Assembly: GCA_034401135.1 (NCBI GenBank)
Contig: JAWZSP010000007.1
Coordinates: 1,054,001 to 1,118,000 of the forward strand
Length of the DNA stretch: 64,000 bases
Reading direction: 5' to 3'
Source: Volutella citrinella
Lineage: Eukaryota; Ascomycota; Sordariomycetes; Hypocreales; Nectriaceae
Made by a program: the position numbers and the translations under genes. Of this stretch, positions 1-12,451 are shown one piece after another (the stretch's first letter is position 1; the number at the start of each line of letters is the position of its first letter). A model generated the notes under the pieces. The model saw nothing but the letters and a program-made list of their open reading frames with translations. It did not search any database and was not told the origin of the DNA.

Positions 1-903
1 TTTGGGATCGTAGGCGATGGTAAGGCTGTGCCAAAATCGAAGTCAGCTACTGTCACATGCAACGCATGTCGGAAGTCTTCCCAGCACAGTCCGCATGACG
101 TTACCAGGACCAGGCCGGGGGAGAGGGCCACAGAATCCTCAAACCCGAGGCAACAAAGCAGAAACGCTTACAAACAAGGCCTTCCTTGTTTGTGTAAAAC
201 TCTCTGTTTCAAGATGAAATGCCTTGTTAATAAGCACTTAGCGTAACAACCAAAAATTAGAAAGAAAAAATTAGAATAAAAATCTCCAGGGCAAGCAGCC
301 ATTTGAAAAACTGCCAGCCCAGCCCCAGCCTTTTTCTTACAAGAGCTAGCCAGCACATCCAGTTTAGGTAGTTCAGGCTCAGTTGGCGTCGGACATTTAG
401 CCTTGGTTGGAGGCCATAGCGCAGGCGCAGCGGGGGCAAAGGCGCCAACGGCAGAGTGGCATGGCATTGCAGGTGACGCACCCCTGCTGTGAGTCCGGCA
501 TCCACTATATCCCTAGCGCATCCAGTGGCAGATAACAACCTACCTGGTAGCCCATGATGGCAAATTGGCTTCTAGTCGTAGCTTCCACTTGATAGGTGAA
601 GGTGGGTGAACCACTTTCTCTCCTCCGCCATCTGCATCCCAAACTCTTTCGCGACAAAGCTAGCCCTGGCGCACCCTCGAAGATCCCCGACCCCCCGCGA
701 GATATGCGATATTGCTAGCAGAACCCAAGAACCGATCGATACGCGACGTCCACGATGACGAGGCCACGCCGCCATTCAGGCGCCAGCGAGGAGAGCTCGG
801 GGACCGCCCGCGAACAGGTACGGACAGAGTCAACACGATGCGGAAGTGGCGGATGCCTCTGCGCGCATACGCATGTACTGACGCGCTCAAGGAACTCGGC
901 AGC
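1..903. other. Upstream region of the Ypt4/Rab4 gene; no gene seen
   Basis: Short overlapping open frames occur on both strands, but none has a recognisable domain, a good start context or plausible splice signals. The last few hundred bases must hold the promoter and 5' leader of the GTPase that starts at 904. I see no TATA box or repeat that stands out. Confidence 0.5.
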
Positions 904-2025
904 ATGTATGACTATTTGGCCAAGATTATCCTACTAGGGCCTAGTGGAACGGGAAAGTGAGTGATGGCCTGCCTCATGTCACAGCGATAAACCAACCCAC
1001 TGCTCCCTTGCGACGGCATTTCCGATATAATCAAGCAAGATTGCTAACGAGAATCTCCGGTACTCAGATCATGCTTGCTGCATCGCTTCGTCAAGAACGA
1101 GTGGAGGGTTCTATCGTCGCAAACCATCGGTGTCGAGTTCGCTAGCAAGATCATCAAGGTCGGCACCGGATCACGACGGAAACGAATCAAGCTACAGGTA
1201 GGTCTGGTGGATTTACACAGGAGAGAATGGGAGAGGCTGATGGTCTCGCAGCTGTGGGATACCGCCGGTACCGAACGTTTCCGATCCGTATCGCGATCAT
1301 ATTATCGGGGCGCGGCTGGCGCCATCCTAGTATACGACCTTACCTCTCACATGTCCTTCCGCGCGATTCAGCCATTTCTGAACGACGCCCGAGCACTCGC
1401 ATCCCCGAACCTCAGCCTCATGCTTGTAGGGAACAAACTCGACCTCACGGCCGACCAACTCGTCGACCTACCGCCCCCAACGCCGAACAGCTACACGTCG
1501 AACTCAACCATCAACGCCGGCGGTGGAGGCAGTTCATATTCAACTTCGGCATCCGCCGGTGCCAGCGCTGGCACTCTCCGAGATCGCGGTGCCTCAGTAA
1601 GTGCCGGGTCTCAACAAAGAGCTACGGTAGCGCCGGAAGGGCGAGAGGTGACGACGGCGGAGGCGAGCCGATGGGCGAGCACGGCCGGCATCTCGGTAGT
1701 GACGGAAGCGAGTGCGTTCAACGGCGAAGGCGTGGATGAGATCTTTGCCAGACTGGCTCGAATGATCCTCACCAAAATCGAGCTTGGGGAGATTGATCCC
1801 GACGACCCCGCGAGCGGCATTCAGTACGGCGATGGCGGGGGATGGAGTGCAGCCAGCGACGGCGCCAGCATCAAGAGCTCGATGACCGGGGGCACGATAG
1901 ACGACGGCTTGGGCGGCGCCCGGAGGAGACGTCGTGGCAAGAGCCGTACGCAGAACTGGAGCCTCCGGGAGTGGGAAGAGGTTTTCTCAGTGAGCAATCG
2001 CCGGCGGGGCAGAACCTGCTGCTAA
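904..2025 (+). CDS. ypt4: Rab-family small GTPase, Ypt4/Rab4-like
   Basis: Small GTPase expected to act in endosomal membrane traffic, anchored to membranes by C-terminal prenylation. Three exons: 904-956, 1068-1197 and 1252-2025, giving 318 residues. The first intron (957-1067) splits the P-loop lysine codon; splicing restores GPSGTGKS at residues 12-19. The second intron is only 54 nt and has no stop. Visible motifs are WDTAG at 63-67, the Rab signature YYRGAAGA, NKLD at 122-125, the EASA guanine-binding motif, and a C-terminal CC. The N-terminal half and the IELGEIDP...GIQYGD tail stretch match what I know of fission yeast Ypt4, which is about 230 residues. The excess length is a Ser/Gly/Ala-rich insertion of about 65 residues after NKLD. 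The residue after WDTAG is Thr68 where most Rabs have the catalytic Gln. The family call is firm; the Ypt4 assignment is by similarity from memory. Confidence 0.93.
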
Positions 2026-3152
2026 AACCCTTTGCGCGCTCGCTTTTCTTTTCTTTTCTTCTCTCTTCTTTTCTTCCCAGCATCTCTCTTTACTCTTCAT
2101 TTCCTTTTCGGTATTTCTTGGGCCGGGCTTCTTGCGGGAATGGGTGCATGCGCTTGGCTGATGGACACTTGTTTGGGGATACGACTTTGGAAGCACTGCG
2201 TCTTCAGCGACTGGGAGTTGGGCATAGAACGATTTGATTCTTGTAGTGAAAGGCACGTTTGGTTTGGTGATGATGCAGTTTGCGCTGAGTGGACTTTCGT
2301 TAGTAGTACATACTTTTTATTGGTACGTATATAGGCATGGCAGAGGTACAATTCATCGTTTTGATGCTATTGGCGAATCTTCTGTCCCACCTCGACTGTG
2401 GTGGTGCCGCCTCGGGTGTGTTGGAGAGTCCCCTGCCCTGCGTCGATTTTACGGACAGAACGTGCTGGTTTGAAGCATGCGATGAAGAATTCTGTGACTG
2501 ACATGACCTAGTTATCAGATCAGTGGATTTCTCAGATCAGTCGAATTCATCCACAGCGTCATCATTGTGCGCCGGACACCAGCTCCCAAAGGCCCCCCCC
2601 CCCCGCTGCCAACACCGGTCCCCGCCCCACCCCATGGTTCGGGCAGCTGCTCAGCGGCACGACGGGACGCACTGGCTAATCCCAGCCACATGATCCCATG
2701 ACAAGCCTCCTCTCTTCGGTGGATCAAAGCACATATTGCTGCCGTAGCTGCTGCTGTGTGGACAAATGCCAATCCCATCTCGTCCCCAAGCGGCCCCATC
2801 GCCCGCCGCTATGATGATGCCCCGCAGGTCCCGTCGGATCAGCGGCGCGACGATGCGGCCAAGCTTTCCTTCTTCGAAGCGGTCCGATCAGGACTCGAGC
2901 TTGGTCGACAGCCCATGCATCATGTCGGACTCCGGGAGAGAGCTTTGCGGTGACTGCTCTCTGACCACTCGGGTTGTGAAAAGCATCTGATGCATTGTGC
3001 GACCTGCACTCATGTGCCCCTCACTCCATCATCTCCCCTCTCATATTACCTCCTCATAACCCCTCGGAGCTCTGTTCATACATCAGCTTTGGCACAACAA
3101 GCTGCAATTCTTAACAGTCTGCACCTAGCCGACGCTGAGAAACGCGGCCGTC
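2026..3152. other. Spacer between ypt4 and beta-mannosidase
   Basis: The first part is a pyrimidine-rich 3' untranslated region (about 2041-2108, dominated by TTCTTTTC-like runs). A run of 12 C lies at 2593-2604. The rest should carry the promoter and leader of the mannosidase. No gene is seen. Confidence 0.6.
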
Positions 3153-5799
3153 ATGGCTCCTCACCTGCTCATCCCCATCGACCAGAATTGGCAGTTCAAG
3201 CAGGCCACCGATGACGACAGCGCCTACTTGAACGTCGCCCAGTTCCCGACCAACGTCCACCTCGACCTCATACACCATGAGAAAATCCCCGACCCCTTCA
3301 TCGGCAAGAATGAGCTCGACGTGCAGTGGATTGGCGAGGTCGACTGGGTCTACAAGACCACCTTCGCCAGCCCGCCCAAGCTGCAGGCTGGCAGCAGGGC
3401 GGTGCTTGCGTTTGATGGACTCGACACGTTCGCCAAGGTCCAATTGAACGGTAATGTCATTCTGGAGACGGAGAACATGTTCACGCCCGAGCGCGTAGAC
3501 GTCACCGACGTGCTAAACGAGGATGGCCACAACGAGTTGCTCATCACTTTCGAGAGCGCCTATCTCAAGGGCTGGAAGCTCGTCGAGGAGCATCCTGACC
3601 ATGTGTATTCCGTATGGAACGGCGACAATTCTCGATTGACTGTGAGGAAAGCACAGTATCACTGGGTAAGTTTGTGAGACGTCTGGCCGCCGCCATCAAA
3701 CTCGCACTAATAAACAACCTCTGTAGGGCTGGGACTGGGGCCCGGCTCTGATGACATGTGGACCATGGAGGCCCATCAACCTCGAGGTGTTTGAGTCGCG
3801 CATCGCGGACCTCTATCATGAAGCCGAGGTCGCCGAGTCTCTGAAAACCGCCAAGATAGAAGCATCCGCCAAGGTCGAAGGGAAAGCGTCCCAAGTCCGA
3901 TTTCATTTGTCACTCGACGGAAAGGAAGTCGCATCAACGACGGTAGAAGTCGGTGGTGAAACTGGGACCGCCTCCTTCAGCCTCGACGACCCGGAACTCT
4001 GGTACCCAATCAGGTACGGCAAGCAACCTCTGTACACTCTAAAGGCAACTCTGCTGGAGGGAGATGTTGAGTTGCACGCCGTCTCCAAAACTATTGGCCT
4101 GCGCAAGCTCGAGCTTGTGCAGCAGGAGCTCAAAGAGCAGCCCGGCACAAGCTTCTTCTTCCGAGTCAACAACATCCCCCTTTTCTGCGGTGGAAGCGAT
4201 TGGATCCCCGCCGACAACTTCCTGCCGCGGATCTCGAGGCAGAAGTACTACGACTGGGTGAAGCTCGTCGCCGATGGAAACCAGTTCATGATTCGGGTGT
4301 GGGGTGGAGGCATCTACGAGGACCAGGCCTTCTACGACGCCTGTGATGAGCTCGGCATCCTCGTCTGGCAGGACTTCATGTTTGGCTGCGGCAACTACCC
4401 GGCTTGGCCGGAGCTCCTCAAGTCGATTGAGCGCGAGGCTACGGAGAATGTCAAACTTCTGCGACACCACCCTTCCATTGTCGTGTGGGCCGGAAACAAC
4501 GAGGACTATCAAATGGCCGAGAGCATTTCCCTCACCTATGACTACGAGGACAAGGATCCCGACAACTGGCTCAAGACCAATTTCCCTGCCAGATACATCT
4601 ATGAAAAGGTTCTCCCCGATGTGTGCAAGGAGCTCATCCCGTCCGTTCCTTACCACCCAGGAAGCCCGTGGGGAGCAGGCAAGGTCACGTCAGATCCAAC
4701 CGTCGGCGATCTTCACCAGTGGAACGTGTGGCACGGCTCCCAGGAAAAGTATCAGAACTTTGACAAGTTGGGTGGTAGGTTCGTCTCAGAGTTTGGCATG
4801 GAAGCATTCCCGAGCGTGAAGACGATCGATGCCTACCTCCCCCTGGGCAAGGATGACCCAGACCGTTACCCGCAGTCCTCGACCGTCGACTTCCACAACA
4901 AGGCTGACGGACACGAACGCCGTATTGCCCTATATCTAGTCGAGAACTTCCGCTACGCGCCCGATCCGCTGGAGCACTTTGTCTACTGCACGCAGTTGAT
5001 GCAGGCTGAGTGCCTGGCGTCGGCCTACCGTCTCTGGAAGCGAGAGTGGCGAGGTCCGGGCAAGGAATACTGCGCGGGTGCCCTGGTTTGGCAAATTAAT
5101 GACTGCTGGCCCGTCACGTCGTGGGCCATCTGCGACTATTACCTACGGCCCAAGCACGCATACTTCACCGTCAAGCGTGAGATGGCCCCCATGTCTATTG
5201 GCATCACTCGCCGCGAACACAAGCACCCAAAGAACAAGTACACACGAGTTCACATCGACACAAAGGTCCAAATCGAGATTTGGGGGAGCAACCTCATGCT
5301 CGAGGACGTGACGGCAGACTGCATCGTGAAGGCATGGGATGTTGAGACGGGCCGTGAGACATACTCGGAGACTGTTGCCCCTGGCATCTTCCTGCCAGAA
5401 AACCGCTCCACGGAGATTGCATCATTCGAGGTGCCCGTCGAGACTCCCAAGGCTGGCCTCGAGGCCCGTACGGTGGTGGCGGCATACCTGCACCGGGACG
5501 GGAAGCAGATTGCCCGCTACGTCAACTGGCCCGAGCCGCTCAAGTACTTGCACCTGCCAAAGCCTGAGAACCTGCGAGCCGAGTTGACGGACGATCTCAG
5601 CGCCGTTGAAGTCAGCGCTGAGGTACCGGTCAAGGGTGTTTCGATTGAATGCGAAGACGATGAGGTCAGGTTCGAGGACAACCTCATTGACATTGTGCCT
5701 GGAGAGGTCGTCCGCGTGGCTGTCAGAGGGGCAAAGAAGGAAACCGTCATTACAACACAGTACCTAGGAATGCTCAACAAGGCGCCGTCCAAGTCGTAA
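3153..5799 (+). CDS. mndB: Beta-mannosidase, glycoside hydrolase family 2 (type B, intracellular)
   Basis: Hydrolyses terminal beta-D-mannose from manno-oligosaccharides and N-glycan cores. Two exons, 3153-3665 and 3727-5799, joined by a 61-nt intron (GTAAGT donor, TGTAG acceptor), give 861 residues, close to the roughly 845 of Aspergillus type B enzymes. The splice junction reconstitutes the strongly conserved QYHWGWDWGP stretch. The GH2 layout is visible: N-terminal sugar-binding jelly roll, immunoglobulin-like domain, then a TIM barrel. The acid/base Glu430 sits in WAGNNED and the nucleophile Glu526 in SEFGMEAFPS. There is no signal peptide, consistent with the cytosolic type B group rather than the secreted type A group. 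The start follows the short leader and has the context GTCATGG. Assignment is firm. Confidence 0.96.
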
Positions 5800-8744
5800 A
5801 AGGAAGGTTGTATCTACTGTTGCAACTGCAGATAGAGCCCAATAAGAAATTCTATCTCTGGCCATCAAGGTGCCATGAATGTTTACTTCCTAGACCTCGA
5901 TCGGCGAGTAAAGAAGCTTGTATAGGCCTCGTGGTGCCTCGTGGTCCATCTGTATGGCAGTGAGCAACTGGGTCCAGGCTATCATACGATGGGAAATGGC
6001 GTCTGGGTGTTCAAGCGAGCAACTTGACGGGCTGTGTATTGGTCAGATCGTGACTTGGCGGCAGTAACGAGCAGCAAAGGAGCATCGCCGCAGATTCAAG
6101 GAAGAATCTTGGCGGGAGTAGACAGTTCAGGAAGGAGGTCGATGCATTTGTAGCTGCCGACCGTTGCAGGACCTTTTGAATGTCCCAGGATAGTTGCATC
6201 GATCCCCCCATGCGTCTGCAATATTACAGGCTCGGGACACACAACAGAACGGACGAATGGCACGCTGCGGTTGAAGGTGGGAGAAGGGGTCGAGGGTCCG
6301 ATCGATGGTTACGCCACCTCTAGCCCGTCTGACGAGACTAGAAAGCTTGGGATCGACAATGACTGCTCGGTTTCTGTGCAAATGCTGCAGCCTTTTCTTG
6401 AGAAGCCACAGGCAGTAGCTAGCGCTGCTATGTAACGAACGCGGCCTATAATACCGGCCCTTGTCTCAATTGACTCTGCCAAGAATCCTCAGCGCCGGGA
6501 ATACGATGATAAGGCATTCTACTGGGGCCAGTTGAGAGCAATATTCGATGCCAAAAAAATACAAACACAATAGAAAAATGGAAGAGGCTCGTTTACTGGG
6601 CATGGGCCGACTAGAGTGCTCGGGTTCCTGTCTTTGTTTGCGTGCAGACAGAATCTGCCCATCCCAAAGGCACCGTGGTTGCAATCCAGCCTATACTCGC
6701 GCGGACTTCAACTCGGGAAGCAACAAATCGCCCAATCATCGGCCGTGAGGCTTGGTGAGGTATTTTGAATAGTCGCTGTTCCTGCATGCTTCCCGATGCA
6801 GCAGCTACAAAAGCACCTCGCCTGCTCGCAGAGGTGGTGCCGCTGGGAACGGCCGTGTCCATACGCCGCCGGGTGCGTATGGGAGGAGGAGTTTCCAAGG
6901 GGTCCCTCGACTCTCTCCAGCGTCTCGTCATGGGTTGGGGCGATAAGGTGATGGCAGGGGTCTCCCACGACATGTGCATTGAGCCATCTGCCCCGGAATC
7001 CGAGTGGCCCCGACCAAGGGTCAGATGGCAGTCATGGCGAGAGAATCCCGGCCCTAAAAGTTGATGGATACAGACTATACTCTTAGATCAAGGACGGAGA
7101 GTTTACTGATCCTGGTTGCGGGAGTCAACTTACACGGCCTGGGGGCGGAGGCACATGCATCGACAAGGATCATCGATGTCTTGGCTGTGCGGGGGTCACG
7201 TCCTACGACAGCCTCGAGCAATGCACGAAATCAGCGCAAGAGACACACACAGTGCTGCCTTTTTTATAGAGAATCCCAAGTTGTAGAGTAGGTAGTGGCC
7301 CAAAACCCGCCACGAGGATACCAGCCAGCCATGCTGTTGTAGAGCCCAGACATTTCCAGAGCCTCCATCACCCGCCGAACAGATGGCCCCCCCCCCCCAG
7401 CTATACTACGCCGGCTGGGCACATGGAAAGCCATTTCCCGAGCTGCCAATCTAGGTAGGTGGTGGTTATCTGGACAAGCTAGGGAACAAGCTCGGCGTAC
7501 ATGCGGGACTACGACATGGATGGCAGAGTTGCAGCGCCTATTTGGCCCATGCTTGAAGCCTGCCTTGGTTGTAGATCATCGCATCCTGCAGCTATTCACC
7601 CGTCTTAAGGTCAGTAGCTAGTTGGCCTTAAGTCCGGACCGGGAGCAAAGCAAGGCAACCAAGTGATTCCAGATGTCTTTGCGAGTCTGCACAGCATCCA
7701 GGGATGATCAAAGTGCTGCATGCTGTCAATGGGAATGGAAGAACTCGCACAACTTACGGAACTCGATTGTGCCTAGTTCCAATCTGAATTACCTTCTTGC
7801 CATCAAGCCTATACTCATTCAAAATATGCGAGTTAGCTCTATTCCAGCCTATGTTCTGCTCGGCTACGAGGCTGCCTACACCATAAATACATTGTGTCTC
7901 CCTCTCCCGGTGCCTCCATCCCGATGAGGAAGCTCGCATCGGCATCCACCCCGATTAGCACCAACATTAGTTGAGCCATGCCGGGATTCTATCACGCGGC
8001 TTCTATGGAAGTGGTGGGGCTTGAGCAGATCCCACCCACCACAGCCGTACTATTCGGCATTGCGAACGGCCAAGGGACAGTCACGCCAGAGCGGGTTACC
8101 TGGCTATGCGCAGACGGCCCAAAAGGTCTTGAAGGGAAATAGAGTGTATCGATAGTCCCATCGGGGCTAAAGTTAAAAGCAACCCCTGAATGAAGCTATT
8201 ATTGAACAGGCCTTTATACGCCCACATCCAGAATGCCCTCTGCCTGACTTCATTTCAAAATCGCTGTACTCGATGGAGTTTCTTACTGCAATGCTCTTCA
8301 GGTGGAGCAACACATTAGACAGCCTACTCGTTCCTCGAGTTGATGGATGCCCCTGTGTGTAAATCCTTGCATGGGATGCAATGGCTGCATAGTCCCATAC
8401 ATTCCGCTGAAGGGTTTCTCATCAGGTTCCTAGCCGAGGCGCATGTACGAGCACAGCCCGGAGAACTTTTGTGTTTCATGGCTCCTCAAGCCCAGCACTT
8501 GACCGGCAGCGTGTATCGCGCCATGATGGGCGCCTTCCGTTTTCTGATGTGTCCGTCCGATGCAGTATCATGAGTATGGAACTCATGGACCTGAACAGGA
8601 AGCTGACGAGATTTCCTTGCTGCCCGTGGACCAATGGACGGGACTAGGTCGAGTTTCACGTCATCAACATGGCCGATAGACTAAGAAACCAGACCTGTGG
8701 CCTCATCTTGGTATGTGTTGGCAAGGAGTCAAGGACGACAACTG
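5800..8744. other. Long spacer between beta-mannosidase and subtilisin
   Basis: About 3 kb with no open frame that I can support. A 10-bp unit GCCTCGTGGT is repeated in tandem at 5926-5945, and a run of 12 C lies at 7387-7398. Candidate frames on both strands (for example 6611-6979 on the minus strand) have no family features. The right end leads into the protease promoter. Confidence 0.5.
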
Positions 8745-8752
8745 TATATAAA
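8745..8752 (+). promoter_or_regulatory. TATA box of the subtilisin gene
   Basis: TATATAAA lies 96 bases before the start codon at 8849, a usual position for a strongly expressed fungal secreted-enzyme gene with a leader of about 65 bases. It is one of only two clear TATATAA-type boxes I found well placed before a gene in this window. Confidence 0.7.
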
Positions 8753-8848
8753 GTCAGACTCGTCCGCAGATAGAGCCACCACAACCACCACTGCTCCCCA
8801 TCGCCTCCAGCACATCCCAAGTCTCCAATTCGTTTGCAATCATTCACC

Positions 8849-10140
8849 ATGGTCAACTTCAAGAACCTTGCCATCGCTGCCTCGACCTTCTTCGGGCTTG
8901 CGTTGGCGGCCCCCATCGTTGAGTCTCAGGGCGAGATCGTCCCGGACAGCTACATCATCACTCTGAAGCCAGAGGTCGAGGTCACGGCGAGCGTCAACTG
9001 GATCACTGACATCCACAGGCGCAGCCTTGGAAAGCGAGACACCAAGGGTGTTGAGATCACGTACGATGGCGCCGAGGGCCTCCACGGCTACGCCGGCACC
9101 TTTGACCAGGGCACCGTCGAGGAGCTGAAGAAGAGCCCCGATGTAGGCAACCGACGTTCAAGAGTTCATCTACTGCATTGTCAATGCTAACCATAAGGTA
9201 CCTGTAGGTCGTGGCCATTGAGCAGAACCGCATCTGGACGGTTGACTTTGAGCCCACCGTCGAGTTGTCCGTCGAGAAGAGGGCTCCCGCAAGCCAGTCC
9301 GGTGCGCCATGGGGTCTTGGAACCGTCTCCCACCGCACCAAGGGTTCGACCACCTACCTGTACGACAACAGCGCTGGTGCCAACACGTACGCCTACGTCG
9401 TCGACACGGGCATCCGGGACACCCACACCGAGTTCGAGGGCCGGGCCACCCGCGCCTGGAGCTACTGGAGCAACGACAACGCCGACACGTTCGGCCACGG
9501 CACCCACGTCGCCGGAACCATTGCCGGAAAGACGTACGGCGTTGCCAAGAAGGCCAACGTCCTGGCCGTCAAGGTCTTCCAGGGCAGACAGTCGACCACG
9601 GCCATCATCCTCGACGGATACAACTGGGCCATCAACGACATCATCGCCAAGGGCCGCACCGCCAGCTCCGTCATCAACTTGTCTCTCGGCGGCGGCGTCT
9701 CCACCACCTTCAACGATCTCGTCGCAAAGGCCAGCTCCCAGGGCGTCATCTCCGTCGTTGCGGCCGGCAACGAGGCCACCAGCGCCTCCACCAAGTCCCC
9801 CGCCTCTGCTCCCAGCGCCATCACTGTCGGTGCCATCGACAGCGCCTGGGCCATCGCCTCCTACTCCAACTACGGCCCCATCCTCGACGTCTTCGCCCCG
9901 GGGTCCGCCGTTCTCTCTGCCCTGCACACCAGTGACACCGCGTCTGGCTCCAACAGCGGCACCTCCATGGCCTCCCCTCACGTCGCCGGCCTCGTCCTCT
10001 ACGCCAACTCCGTCTACGGTATCACCGGTGTCACTGCCGTCACCAACTGGGTCATCGACAGCTCTACCAAGAACGCTGTCACCGGCAACCTTCGCAGCTC
10101 CCCCAACCGCATTGCCAACAACAACAATGCCCAGCAGTAA
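8849..10140 (+). CDS. Secreted subtilisin-like serine protease (S8A, proteinase K group)
   Basis: Extracellular endopeptidase made as a preproenzyme. Exons 8849-9142 and 9208-10140 give 408 residues. The 65-nt intron ends at the second candidate acceptor (CTGTAG), because the earlier CATAAG would break the frame. A hydrophobic signal peptide covers about residues 1-20. An inhibitor I9 propeptide follows, and the mature enzyme begins near residue 125 after EKR. The catalytic triad is Asp164 (VVDTG), His195 (GHGTHVAGT) and Ser351 (GTSMASPHVAG); the oxyanion-hole Asn286 lies in AAGNEA. The mature part is about 280 residues, as in proteinase K, with no C-terminal extension. The family includes the cuticle- and protein-degrading proteases of insect- and nematode-parasitic Hypocreales, but that role here is inference. 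The start context CACCATGG is optimal, so I prefer it to an in-frame ATG 15 bases upstream. Confidence 0.97.
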
Positions 10141-10866
10141 GCGGCCTCTGTAGATTCAGCCATCCTCGCATCATCGATGGGAGAATTCATGTGAACCGAG
10201 GGCAAGTGGAGGCTTCAGGTGGAGGGTCATCAGCAGAGTTTCGAGGAATCTTGAGTACATGTTTACTATTGGACTAGAAGATTTTCAATATGAGAAACGT
10301 CATGCTATTCAAGGAGACAAAAGTGAGCTTGAAGAACCGCCGAGGTTATAAGTGTATCTGTGCATTTATGAGAAAGGAGTTATCAGATGCCAGACGCTCA
10401 GATACCTCCAAGACGTCCGAAACTGAGGGCGTCTCAAAACTGCATGAAACCTCATCTGTGGCTGAGATCTCTTTCCTAGTTGTGCATTCATGCCAACAAT
10501 AACTCGGCTCAGGTAGCACTAGAGTGTGCATTTAATTAATACCTTCTCCCTTTCGTGCGTAGGAGGATCATCAGCATGCCGGTTTGATAGGACGTCGTTC
10601 GTTCAACCAAACCAGGGTACAAGACAACGGATGAATAGCACTATGTGAATGGAGGTAGCATTCATTACTAGCTGTATTTAGGATACCCATCAAACAAAGA
10701 CACATTCGCACGCACACAGAGTCGAGTAGTAGCCGATATTCAGACGTGTTTTCTCTTTCGATTTGCCAGAAAGCCCAAAGAGGGGATATTAATTGAATCT
10801 CGCCGACCCAGAACGCCCACCTACCTTTGACAAGCCTAGTCCATCAAGCCTGCAAGCTTGAGCAGC
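10141..10866. other. Convergent 3' region between subtilisin and mtc1
   Basis: Holds the 3' untranslated regions of two genes that converge. Rather AT-rich in the middle (10250-10560). Short frames on both strands here have no support. Confidence 0.5.
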
Positions 10867-12451
10867 TTAGAGGATGCCAGCCCGGGCAACTTCGCCACCA
10901 CCCTCTTGCACAAGCTCCTCCACTCCGCGCCTTGCCCGGCCCAGACCACCCTCGCCCACGCCCATACGGCGGGCGACGTATCGCTGGGCAACCACGCCGA
11001 CGGAGAGGTTCAGCAAGTCCTCGAGCCACTCGGCCACCCACTCACGGGGGTCGACGCCGCCACCCTCGATGATATCTCTAATATCCTCGGGGAGAAGAAC
11101 TTCGGGAACAGCCTGGGACTCGACAGATCGAGGAGTCAATGGTGTGGGAGCCTCGAGCCAGTGGACCCAGCGGGCAGGCACAGACTGGCTGATGGCGGAG
11201 AACTCAATATCGTGCACGGGGTCGAGGAGGAAGATGGCGAAGCAAACGTGCTCGTTGGCATCGAGCTGGTTTTGTTCATCGGAAGACTCCTTCTCCTTCT
11301 CTGCAGAAGCAGTGCGGGCAAAGAGGGTCTTGTCATCATCCATGATGATGGCCTGCACGGAGAGAAAGATATCCGACGTCCTCACAGGGTTGGTCTCGCT
11401 CAATTCCTCGGAGGCACGAACCCTAGCCTCCTCAATACCGCCGCTGGAGGCAAAATACTCTTCGGAGTAGCCCTCGGCGCCGGCGCGGCAGAGCTTGGTG
11501 CCTTCTGCAAGGCCCTTGATCAGGCCAAGCTCACGAGGCGAGTCCGCCTGCCTCCACCAGGGGCCATCGCGCCATCCGGCGGTACTGTCATTGTTTCGTC
11601 GCGAGCTGCTCTCTTGGCCACGCTGCACGACCAGAAGGTCACCTCCCTCGACCTGGTTCATGACTTGGGCAAAGACGGCGTGGATGAGAGGATCGAGAGA
11701 AGGATAGCCAACAAAATCATGGGTAATGTGAATCAGCAGGCGTTCGTGGGAGCTGATCGGAGGCGCGAGGGTGTGGAGGATGTTGGTAAAGGTCGGCAGG
11801 GCGCGGTGGCGGAGCTCATCTCCTGGAGGTATCATTAGCATCGGTTCCATTAACATTTGCGAATCCGAGGTAGCACACACCGTACGTTCGCAGGGTGTTG
11901 ACGTCGATTCCTCCAAGGCCCTTGACCTGCTCGGCCCATTTCTTGGCCTCATCAGTCTGCTGGATCTGGGAAACGGCTGCTTCGGCCTGCTTCATAGCAG
12001 CGCTGGCCGAAGACAGCAAGCCACCCCACCAGCCGCCACCAGCAGATTGGGCAGACTGCTCTTGCACCACCTCGGGGACGATGACAGGTGCCTTCTTTTC
12101 GGACTCGGGCAGATCGGAGCTGGTCGCGCTGGGCGTCAGGGCAGTCCGCTGGCTGCGGGCGCTGTCGGTGGACTTGCGGTTCGCGTGAATAGCATCACTG
12201 GCAGGGGGGGTCGCCGTCGACTTGCGGGCGGCGGTCTCCTTGATCCGGGGTGTGTGTGGTCGCGAAGGCTGCTCCGAAGCCAGCTCAGACTCCAGGTCGG
12301 CGAGAATGTCCTTGTCAATGGCCTTGGAGGCTGCAGTGCCCTTGGACTTGAGGTTGGATGACTTCTTGGGCTTAGTGTCGCCGCCGATGCCCGAGAACAG
12401 CTCGTCGAGGTTGTCGTCGGCGTCGGCAGCTGTGGGCTTCTTGGATGCCAT
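10867..12451 (-). CDS. mtc1: Maintenance of telomere capping protein 1 homologue
   Basis: Member of the fungal MTC1 family (DUF5427). Yeast MTC1 mutations affect telomere capping genetically, while the protein behaves as a peripheral Golgi/vesicle-associated factor; its biochemical activity is unknown. Exons 12451-11881 and 11822-10867 give 508 residues; the 58-nt intron has a GTGTGT donor and TCCAG acceptor. The N-terminal 150 residues are low-complexity Ser/Ala/Lys-rich. A GGGWWGG stretch and a predicted amphipathic helix follow, and then the conserved body with ILHTLAPPISSHERLLIH and HDFVGYPSLD. The splice joins RTYG to DELRHRALPTF without disrupting the conserved run. I chose the start at MASKKP because it is the usual beginning of the family; an in-frame ATG eight codons upstream also exists. 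The antisense open frames across this gene are shadows. Confidence 0.88.

Noticed and set aside
9187..9981. Long open frame on the minus strand inside the subtilisin gene
   Set aside because: It is a shadow of a GC-rich, codon-biased exon whose sense strand encodes an intact catalytic triad; its Gly/Val/Asp-rich product has no domain.
9218..10153. 311-codon plus-strand frame overlapping the protease in another phase
   Set aside because: Pro/Ser/Thr/Arg low-complexity translation typical of an off-frame reading of a GC-biased gene.
10858..11838. 326-codon plus-strand frame opposite mtc1
   Set aside because: Fully antisense to the conserved mtc1 exon; no recognisable protein features.
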